The notes beneath the pieces are model-generated. The model ran no database searches, had not been told where the DNA came from, and saw only the letters and a list, made by a program, of their open reading frames with translations. The translations under genes were made by a program, and so were the position numbers. Source: a virus. From it: a DNA stretch of 23,199 bases. The stretch is taken from positions 16,395-39,593 of the IMG/VR virus record IMGVR_UViG_3300003852_000023; one strand, given 5' to 3'. Below are positions 6,542-13,002 of this stretch, one piece after another (the stretch's first letter is position 1; each line of letters begins with the position of its first letter).

Positions 6542-7879
6542 TTAAACCGTTGAAAATGTATCAACAACACTTATAAGTCCTATGGCCGGAATTCCTACGT
6601 TTTTAGTGGTAAATCCTTCAGCCGAATCTGGAGATAAAGCCCCCTGATTAAATACTGGCGCTATCGCTGGATTTATTGGCGCCGGCGCTCCTGGGGCAGA
6701 AGATATCCACATGGCTAATTGGTTCTGAACCATCCAATCGAGATACCGTTGATTAATTAAGGGTTGGCCATTGACCCTGAATCCATTTAAAGCGGTAACA
6801 TCTATGCCTTTAATTGGATCTAAAACAATAGAATTAATAGAAGTGTCGGAATCTCCATGAGTTATAGTTATCTTCTTTGCCGCGTGAATCTCCAGTTCCC
6901 CATCTGCGGTAATAGTTAATTTAAATTTAGCTATAGGAGCAGCGCCGCCTGAGGTTAATTCAACAGCGCCTTTATCACTTACTTTTAAATTAAATTTATT
7001 CGATAATATAGCTGGGGTCGCGCCATTCGCCGTTCCTTTTTCACACATCATCACATTATCAATTCTTAAGTTAACAAATGAATCGCCAGGCTCTCCCATT
7101 TCTACGGTTATTCTTGAATCTCCATGATTGATCACTTTTGATAAGAGGACCTCTTTGCTGGCTGACACATAATTTATTTCATTATTGGCGCCTACCCATG
7201 GAGAAAAAGATCCTTCACAAGTAGAGACCCAATCATCAGGAGATAATGTTTTTGTAACAAATCTTCTATAATTAATATAATAATCGGAATCCGATACCCT
7301 GCTGGCCTTGTCTTCCATTGTATCTCCGGCAAACATGCCGAAATGTTCTCTTGAAAGATAATTGGGGGCGTTCGCGATTACTCTGAAATGATTTTGAGCT
7401 ACCGTATGCGACATATCTTCATAAATGCCAAATCCAAAAGCTTTTAATAAAATATGCATAGCCCCGCTGGACATATACACTTCACCTGAATCTGAAGCCA
7501 CAAATCCGGCTTGACTAATTTTATTTTTAATAACTAATCTATCTTTACCAGTCTGAGTTTTATCATTCTCAACTTTAATATTAGTTATGGCCCTTTCGTT
7601 ATAAAGGCCCATAATGTAATTGGCGGACCCAGGGGTAGGATCTTTATATTTCCCATCAGATCCATACATAAAAGTTATCATTACTAAAACATAATCACCC
7701 TGTTTATAATTATTATCTAAACCGGGTTGATATGAAGCTGTGGCGTAAATGGGGCCATTAAAAGCGCCAAGTACGGAATTATGAATGCTTACTTCATAAG
7801 TTTCAGAATCATTTATTTTACTTGTAATTCTCCCTTTGCATATTTGCTTTACAGGGGAGTATGTTATTTCATGTTGCAT
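6542..7879 (-). CDS. Baseplate spike protein (gp5/VgrG/gpV-like)
   Basis: This encodes 445 aa. SD GTAGGG overlaps the end of the upstream gene. The N-terminal part (about residues 10-95) looks like an OB-fold (CKGRITSKINDSETYEVSI ... GDYVLVMITF). From about residue 240 onward the sequence is made of short regular beta-strand repeats (e.g. GELEIHAAKKITITHGDSD), as in the triple-stranded beta-helix of tail spikes. The C-terminus is Pro/Ala-rich and may be the tip or a binding site for a tip protein. Such spikes puncture the host envelope beneath the hub. Placement next to a gp25-like protein supports a baseplate role. No lysozyme domain is visible. The assignment is by fold pattern, not a diagnostic motif. 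Confidence 0.62.
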   Translation of the reverse strand: MQHEITYSPVKQICKGRITSKINDSETYEVSIHNSVLGAFNGPIYATASYQPGLDNNYKQGDYVLVMITFMYGSDGKYKDPTPGSANYIMGLYNERAITNIKVENDKTQTGKDRLVIKNKISQAGFVASDSGEVYMSSGAMHILLKAFGFGIYEDMSHTVAQNHFRVIANAPNYLSREHFGMFAGDTMEDKASRVSDSDYYINYRRFVTKTLSPDDWVSTCEGSFSPWVGANNEINYVSASKEVLLSKVINHGDSRITVEMGEPGDSFVNLRIDNVMMCEKGTANGATPAILSNKFNLKVSDKGAVELTSGGAAPIAKFKLTITADGELEIHAAKKITITHGDSDTSINSIVLDPIKGIDVTALNGFRVNGQPLINQRYLDWMVQNQLAMWISSAPGAPAPINPAIAPVFNQGALSPDSAEGFTTKNVGIPAIGLISVVDTFSTV

Positions 7880-7887
7880 AATTAACC

Positions 7888-8334
7888 CTACATCATTTTA
7901 ATTATAGGTAAATTAAATATCAAATCGTTATAAGCTTCTACCTCAACAGGATTAACTTTTATAGAGGTAGTAACGACGTCGGCCACTACATTAACACTCA
8001 AAATTTCAGCCGATACTATTTTTTCAGTATCAGGAAGATTGGTTGATTGGTCCAACATCATACATTGCACGGTTTGTTCCATAGCTGTTGACAATGCCGC
8101 CGATATACTTTGAATATCAGCAATGACCGCCGGTCTATTAACAAATTTGCCGGCATCTCCACCATAGTTGTCCACAACAGGAGTGTCACCTACCAGAAAT
8201 TGCCTGCGTTTAGTTAAAAAGGTTAATTCAAATCTATTTAATAGCGCTCTATTACCGGTAACTTTTTGAGGATTGTCTCCTAAAGCTATGGTAAAAGATC
8301 CTGTTAAATCTGTTATAAAATCTATGTCTGACAT
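7888..8334 (-). CDS. gp25/GPW-like baseplate wedge protein (probable)
   Basis: This encodes 148 aa, with SD AAGGAT before ATG 8334. It starts DIDFITDLTGSFTIALGD, then has VTGNRALLNRFELTFLTKRR, then YGGDAGKFVN, a helical middle and a beta-rich end (EILSVNVVADVVTTSIKVN). Size and the pattern 'aLlnrfelTf.T..rqfl...YG' fit the gp25/lysozyme-related baseplate family that couples baseplate to sheath. It sits directly upstream of the spike gene, as expected for a baseplate cluster. Sequence identity to the family is evidently low, so confidence is moderate. Confidence 0.55.
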   Translation of the reverse strand: MSDIDFITDLTGSFTIALGDNPQKVTGNRALLNRFELTFLTKRRQFLVGDTPVVDNYGGDAGKFVNRPAVIADIQSISAALSTAMEQTVQCMMLDQSTNLPDTEKIVSAEILSVNVVADVVTTSIKVNPVEVEAYNDLIFNLPIIKMM

Positions 8335-8370
8335 AATAATATCCTTAATAAATATAATTTAATGCAATCA

Positions 8371-10515
8371 TTATGGTGATGGAACGGGATTATTTAAACC
8401 TTTTTCATCAACATCATTTAATATAGTACCTTGAGTAATCTGAGTATTCAATCCTAACGCTTTAATGGCATTAGCTTCACTATCAGCTTGATGTTTTGAA
8501 TCAACCAACGGCGATGGTGAACTAGCCCTATTTCTTGCAATAGCGTGCCATACGTCGTCCCTGCTATCATACATTTTTTTCAGATCGGGATATGCAGCCA
8601 GACAATTAGCATCCGTGGGCCATATATTATTAAAACCATGATTTGTGCAATCGACCTGAAGTTTTCTTACTATAGCCAATACATCCATTGTCGTAGCAAA
8701 TTCATCAAGTATTCCAAGATGATTAAGGAGCGATACTAAATTTCCATATTCAGATCCATAATAAGGAACATATGAATTAAGAGTATTATAAACATCATAA
8801 TTATGTCTCAATATTTTATTTAAAGTTTTTCTTACTTTAGATAAGGATGTGCTTAAATTAGTTCTGGACTTTGGCGTGACCGATCCTATCGCTGCTGGAA
8901 TTTTAGTGACCATACTTAAAGATTCTGGGACCAATTCTATATATGGAGCCGGAGAACCAAGATCAATATTAACCGCCCACACAGCGATCGCTCCATCCCA
9001 ATCTTGAATTTTAGCCAATCTATCTAAAAACGCCTGATATTCATTACCTATAGATGTAAGATTATTAGGAGTATTTAAAGCATTTATTAAAGAACTGGTA
9101 ATCGTAGTATCTAAAACAGTGTCGGCAGTATTAAGCAAAACATGGCCAGTGGTTAATGTTATTGATAATTCCGAACCGGATATTGGCTGACCTGTATTAT
9201 ATTTATCTATTGCTTTAGTAAACATGTCGCCGGTCAATGAAACCATGGATTCGGCGCTTTCTATTATCGCTTGAGTAGACTTGTTTAAAGGACCCATTGA
9301 GGCCCTTATAATTGCTATTAATTGTTTTAAAAGATATTTAATCAAGCCCTGAAAATTATATATAGTAGCACAAGCCTGATGACATTTTAAATAACTTGTA
9401 TAAGCGCTTTGGACACTAATCGTAAAATCACTGAGGTCCTGCATCACTCGATTCATATCATATTGAAACTCGGCCTTAATTCCATTATATGCTTTTTCAA
9501 AAGCAGCGCCATGATCTGCGGAATAAGTATCAGCCTCAATTCTAGCTACCATTATTTTATCTTTTTTCCACTTATCTAATTTTTTTATTTTATCATCATA
9601 TCTGGTTTTCGCTTTATCAAAATCATTAGGCGTATTAATGCTGAACGGTATTTTAATACCAAAAACACCAACGCTCCCTTTTATAGAAGTATCTTTTGAA
9701 GATGACGTATTTTTAATTTTATCGACATCCGATTTGTACCCTTGCACAATAATAGCTTTTTGCTTATCATATTCTGCATTAATCTTGATTATTTTTTGAT
9801 TATATATTTTATCGGATTCAATCTTAAGCCTTTGATTTAAATTAAATTTATTTTCTATCAAAGACGAAGGCATCGTTATATTTATAGCCTGAGATAAATC
9901 TGCCTGAAGTTTATTATATTTTTCTTGATCGAAAAAGGGTTCTTTTTGTATTCCAGCGCTGACCGGGGCTCCCTGTAACTGTTGTATAATAGCTTCCATT
10001 AAAGTTAAAACAGAATTAATATAAGGCATGGCTTTTCGCATTTGATTATAAACATCAGTTCCCTGTTGATGCCTCGACCATTTTAATACTATTGAATTAA
10101 TATCTTCAAAATAAGCAAAACACTTACTTAAAAAAAATCTTTCCCTTTCACAATAATGGACCGCCCTTTGGTATGGAATAGCAACCAACTCAAATAAAGC
10201 TGTGGGAAATAATAAAACAATTTTTAATAAAGCGCCAAGTATACTTTCTAATATTTTCGATCCGGCACTTGATACTTCCCCCAATAGATTATCAGCCATT
10301 GATGCGGCCAAAGTCTCTATTTGATTTAATATCATTTCCCCAAGACTGGCTAAACCAGTAAGAATATCATTGCCGATATCGCCCCATTTTAATTTAAATT
10401 TTAATGCATTTATTTTTTTAATCGCGGCAATGGCATCATAATAAGCGCCAACAAGTTTGGCCCATGTTATTTTAGTGGTAATATATGCTTCACAAGCCGC
10501 TTTTGGGGGAGCCAT
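8371..10515 (-). CDS. Large helical tail/virion protein of unknown function
   Basis: This encodes 714 aa, with SD GAGG before ATG 10515. It is mostly alpha-helical. Hydrophobic or amphipathic segments lie at about residues 50-115 (e.g. SILGALLKIVLLFPTALFELVA), and a long charged coiled-coil-like stretch lies near 215-345. The N-terminus (MAPPKAACEAYITTKITWAK) has no KIA-type motif, like the other tail proteins here. Its position between the small-gene cluster and the gp25-like gene suggests a tail or baseplate structural part. I do not recognise the family. Confidence 0.65.
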   Translation of the reverse strand: MAPPKAACEAYITTKITWAKLVGAYYDAIAAIKKINALKFKLKWGDIGNDILTGLASLGEMILNQIETLAASMADNLLGEVSSAGSKILESILGALLKIVLLFPTALFELVAIPYQRAVHYCERERFFLSKCFAYFEDINSIVLKWSRHQQGTDVYNQMRKAMPYINSVLTLMEAIIQQLQGAPVSAGIQKEPFFDQEKYNKLQADLSQAINITMPSSLIENKFNLNQRLKIESDKIYNQKIIKINAEYDKQKAIIVQGYKSDVDKIKNTSSSKDTSIKGSVGVFGIKIPFSINTPNDFDKAKTRYDDKIKKLDKWKKDKIMVARIEADTYSADHGAAFEKAYNGIKAEFQYDMNRVMQDLSDFTISVQSAYTSYLKCHQACATIYNFQGLIKYLLKQLIAIIRASMGPLNKSTQAIIESAESMVSLTGDMFTKAIDKYNTGQPISGSELSITLTTGHVLLNTADTVLDTTITSSLINALNTPNNLTSIGNEYQAFLDRLAKIQDWDGAIAVWAVNIDLGSPAPYIELVPESLSMVTKIPAAIGSVTPKSRTNLSTSLSKVRKTLNKILRHNYDVYNTLNSYVPYYGSEYGNLVSLLNHLGILDEFATTMDVLAIVRKLQVDCTNHGFNNIWPTDANCLAAYPDLKKMYDSRDDVWHAIARNRASSPSPLVDSKHQADSEANAIKALGLNTQITQGTILNDVDEKGLNNPVPSP

Positions 10516-10542
10516 AAATGCCTCAATAGATAACTGAAAATA

Positions 10543-10728
10543 TTATCGTCTTTCCCAGAGTTTATCGCGATTATGTTTAGTATGCTTCTTGGATAATTTA
10601 CATGCCAGTTTTACATGAGGAAATTTTCTCATTTTTTCAATCATATGAACGGTCTCTTTAGACATCGCTGTCTTTTCGATATTCTTTTTAAAAAATTCAA
10701 AACGCATTTGATCGACAGTTCTTCCCAT
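10543..10728 (-). CDS. Small basic protein with a degenerate N-terminal motif
   Basis: This encodes 61 aa and starts two bases after the stop of the upstream gene. It is rich in Lys, Arg and His (KLSKKHTKHNRDKLWERR). Residues 8-21 (MRFEFFKKNIEKTA) look like a divergent form of the recurring F..E..KIA motif. There is no hydrophobic segment. Tight packing in the operon supports it as a real gene; function unknown. Confidence 0.55.
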   Translation of the reverse strand: MGRTVDQMRFEFFKKNIEKTAMSKETVHMIEKMRKFPHVKLACKLSKKHTKHNRDKLWERR

Positions 10729-10730
10729 AA

Positions 10731-11114
10731 TTATCTCGTTTGTTGAGCCTGTTGAACGTTTCTATGCCTATTCATTAATGCTAAACTGGTGCCCAAACCA
10801 ATATCACCTAACGCATTAATACCGACATTTAACATTTGATATTTACCATGGCCAAGAACAGGGAGACGCCTGGCAACTCTGGCCTGATTAAGTTTATTCA
10901 ATACTACGTCCGTAACCTTATGCGCAGCATAACCTCCAGCCCCAGCCAAAGCGGTCGTAGTGGCCACATCTTTAATAAAATTTCCTTTACCATAAGATGG
11001 TTGCTGCTGTTGTTGAGGCGCAGGCCCTTTTTCTGAAAATGTAAGATTGCTGATCGGCAGATCTTTAGCAACCTTCTCAAATTCAGCCACTTTAATTTGT
11101 TTTAGAATATTCAT
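10731..11114 (-). CDS. Small motif-bearing membrane-prone phage protein
   Basis: This encodes 127 aa with an SD-like AAGGTATAGG upstream of ATG 11114. The N-terminus MNILKQIKVAEFEKVAKD is a clear short-form copy of the recurring motif. A Gln/Pro-rich linker follows (PAPQQQQQPSYGKG, 31-44), then a Gly/Ala-rich segment (TTTALAGAGGYAAHKV, 52-67) and a second weakly hydrophobic stretch (VGINALGDIGLGTSLALM, 97-114). The architecture of motif plus Gly-rich helix is shared with four other proteins in this window. I infer a virion-internal or membrane-inserting role, without direct evidence. Confidence 0.7.
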   Translation of the reverse strand: MNILKQIKVAEFEKVAKDLPISNLTFSEKGPAPQQQQQPSYGKGNFIKDVATTTALAGAGGYAAHKVTDVVLNKLNQARVARRLPVLGHGKYQMLNVGINALGDIGLGTSLALMNRHRNVQQAQQTR

Positions 11115-11121
11115 TGTATAC

Positions 11122-11298
11122 CTATACCTTATTAATTGTTTTAATGCCGCTTATCGGTTTTGTAGGCACTGGATTAAATGGAGGAGCAGGTTCTTCTTCA
11201 GGCGCCTCTCCAATAGTAGGCTCAACGTTGTCTTCAGCAATTTTACGAAGTTCATCTTCAAAGGCTGCTTGTTTAATCTGTTCCATAATGTTTTTCAT
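11122..11298 (-). CDS. 58-aa acidic protein with the consensus N-terminal motif
   Basis: The ATG (11298-11296) overlaps the stop of the upstream gene as ATGA, and the frame runs 58 codons to TAG at 11124-11122. It begins MKNIMEQIKQAAFEDELRKI, the cleanest copy of the recurring motif, followed by a short acidic, Pro-rich tail (EAPEEEPAPPFNP) ending in a basic stretch. Almost half the protein is the motif, so it is either a carrier of the tag with little cargo or a regulator of whatever recognises the tag. Coupling to both neighbours supports a real gene despite its size. Confidence 0.75.
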   Translation of the reverse strand: MKNIMEQIKQAAFEDELRKIAEDNVEPTIGEAPEEEPAPPFNPVPTKPISGIKTINKV

Positions 11299-11486
11299 AT
11301 ATATTTTTTTCTTTTTAAGGATAGTGGCACAACCACTTGTGGTTTCCCTTTTAATATATTCTGTTCCGCAATGGTAGGAGGTTTTGAAAAAGCCCTTCTA
11401 CCCAAAGCTTGTTCAGTAACGGAAACTGCTTTATCGGCAAAAAAAGATATTTTCTCAAATTCTTTAGATGATAGTTTTGATAACAT
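11295..11486 (-). CDS. Small phage protein with short-form FEKI motif
   Basis: This encodes 63 aa. Its ATG shares one base with the sigma factor stop (TAATG), and its stop overlaps the next start (ATGA), so it is embedded in a coupled run. The N-terminus MLSKLSSKEFEKISFF is a short-form version of the recurring motif. The rest is mixed, with a basic C-terminus (SLKRKKYI). No family is recognised. Confidence 0.65.
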   Translation of the reverse strand: MLSKLSSKEFEKISFFADKAVSVTEQALGRRAFSKPPTIAEQNILKGKPQVVVPLSLKRKKYI

Positions 11487-12175
11487 TATCTCATCTCCCG
11501 AATTCTTTGCGACATATCCTGTTTCATTCTATGAACGGCCATTTCATTTATATTTAATTTTTGAGCTATTGCTTTATTATTTAATATTGGTCGTCCGGCG
11601 TATCCAAAAGTATACTCAAAAATTACCTTTTGTTTCGGATCTAATTCTCCATACAAATAATCCGCAAGGTCCCTATCTCTAGAAGGTTTTTGCGAAGCAT
11701 TGCCATAGAAATCAAAAGGCGCGCCTGAAGCTGTAACTTCACCTTTTAATTCATTCAACATCCTGCCAACTTCCTTGCGGTCCCAAACAAGCTCTTCAGC
11801 CAATTCATCTACTGCAGGCTCCCTGCCCAACTGATCCGTTAAATTGTCCTTAACAGTTAAGAATGTAGCTTTTTTAAGATTTCTGTTCTCAGGTATATGT
11901 CCGGACATCAAACTTTCAGTTGCTATACGTTGCACTTTCTGCAGGTTGTTCCAGATATGGGTCGTCGGAACAGTTCCTTTATTTGGATCGTATGATTCAA
12001 AAGCTTTAATCAGTTGCGTTGTCGCATTGGCTCTCAATGTCGCAGGAGCTAATCCTACAGTACGATATTTATTAACAACTGAATTAACAACGGGCTGATA
12101 ACGAATAATTAAATTGGCGAAAAGATTGGGATCTCTCGTTTTTTGCCATTCAACTAATTGTTCTTTATCATCCAT
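11486..12175 (-). CDS. Phage-encoded sigma-70-family RNA polymerase sigma factor
   Basis: This encodes 229 aa. A region-2-like segment is visible at about 17-90 (LFANLIIRYQPVVNSVVNKY, then AFESYDPNKGTVPTTHIWNN). Region 3 is at about 93-145, with the characteristic LGREPAVDELAEEL (116-129) following HIPENRNLKKATF. Region 4 is at about 170-229 (LDPKQKVIFEYTFGYAGRP ... NKAIAQKLNINEMAVHRMKQ), including the helix-turn-helix that reads the -35 element. Region 1.1 is absent, as in other compact phage or alternative sigmas. It would redirect host RNA polymerase to phage promoters, most likely for late virion genes, given that it lies inside the structural operon. It lacks the KIA-type motif. Confidence 0.85.
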   Translation of the reverse strand: MDDKEQLVEWQKTRDPNLFANLIIRYQPVVNSVVNKYRTVGLAPATLRANATTQLIKAFESYDPNKGTVPTTHIWNNLQKVQRIATESLMSGHIPENRNLKKATFLTVKDNLTDQLGREPAVDELAEELVWDRKEVGRMLNELKGEVTASGAPFDFYGNASQKPSRDRDLADYLYGELDPKQKVIFEYTFGYAGRPILNNKAIAQKLNINEMAVHRMKQDMSQRIREMR

Positions 12176-12179
12176 TATT

Positions 12180-12587
12180 TTATAAACCTATTTTCTTAAC
12201 ATTCAGTTTATCCTGTGCTTTCATTAATTTAAATTCTTTACTGGCGCCTGGATATTTAAGTCTATCTATCAAACGACCAATACCATATCCTCCAGCCGCT
12301 CCAGCACCAGTCAAAACAGCAGTGCCCACAGGGAAAAATTTTCCTTTTAATAGCAGGGTAGGCAAAGTAAGTGCAAGCCCACTAGCCGCTCCAATGCCTG
12401 AAGAAGTATTTAGAATTTTATTATATGCTGGATACTTCTTTTTAAATTCGCCCATATTTTTCTTATATTCATCTGAAGCTTCTACAAGTTTTTGCATTTT
12501 ATCCGACGGAATACCATGACCAAAAGCCAGCTTATTAAGTTCATTCATACAGGCGTCTTCCCTGATCTGTTTCATTACATTATCCAT
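12180..12587 (-). CDS. Small motif-bearing protein with two Gly/Ala-rich hydrophobic segments
   Basis: This encodes 135 aa, with SD AAGGAG nine bases before ATG 12587. The N-terminus MDNVMKQIREDACMNELNKL is a copy of the recurring motif (KQIxxxAxxNELxKLA). A helical charged region follows, then hydrophobic segments at about 62-80 (SSGIGAASGLALTLPTLLL) and 86-104 (PVGTAVLTGAGAAGGYGIG), compatible with membrane insertion. The C-terminus is basic. It lies four bases upstream of the sigma gene. Function unknown. Confidence 0.72.
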   Translation of the reverse strand: MDNVMKQIREDACMNELNKLAFGHGIPSDKMQKLVEASDEYKKNMGEFKKKYPAYNKILNTSSGIGAASGLALTLPTLLLKGKFFPVGTAVLTGAGAAGGYGIGRLIDRLKYPGASKEFKLMKAQDKLNVKKIGL

Positions 12588-12607
12588 AACTACTCCTTGG
12601 TAAATGG

Positions 12608-13000
12608 TTAAGTTTTTTTGTTCTTATCAGTAATAAAATATTTTTCTGCAGATTTAGCGGAAGATCTTCCCAAAAGCCAACCAGCAGCACCCGCAACTAT
12701 AGGCGCAATAGCTATAATAGGAAGTGATTTCATAGTTGGTTTTAATGGCTCAAAAGTTCTTCCTTTAAATGCATCTAATACGTTTTGTGTATTAAATAAA
12801 CTGTCTTTTACTATTTCAGGGGTTGTCTTCATTTTTTTAGCAAAAAATTTAATTGCATTATTATAACCTGCAGTTGCCATAGATCCAGCCCCAAGAACAG
12901 CGCCTACTCTTTCAACATTAATTTCCCTATCATCATTCAAAGGAATATTAGCTATCTTCTGCATCTCATTATAAAAACCGGTAAGATAAAATTTTTTCAT
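12608..13000 (-). CDS. Small motif-bearing membrane-prone protein
   Basis: This encodes 130 aa, starting two bases after the stop of the hub gene with SD AAAGGGA. The N-terminus MKKFYLTGFYNEMQKIANIP fits the motif (GFYNEMQKIA). There are two hydrophobic stretches, a Gly/Ala-rich one at 32-47 (VGAVLGAGSMATAGYN) and a stronger one at 93-111 (LPIIAIAPIVAGAAGWLLG). The C-terminus is charged. It belongs to the same architecture class as the neighbours at 12180-12587 and 19972-20298. Function unknown. Confidence 0.72.
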   Translation of the reverse strand: MKKFYLTGFYNEMQKIANIPLNDDREINVERVGAVLGAGSMATAGYNNAIKFFAKKMKTTPEIVKDSLFNTQNVLDAFKGRTFEPLKPTMKSLPIIAIAPIVAGAAGWLLGRSSAKSAEKYFITDKNKKT

Positions 13001-13002
13001 AT

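Noticed and set aside
11047-11682. 211-codon plus-strand open frame
   Set aside because: It lies antisense to a run of tightly coupled minus-strand genes with motifs and SD sites (sigma, 63-aa, 58-aa, 127-aa). Its translation is Phe/Leu/Asn-rich low-quality sequence with no start signal.
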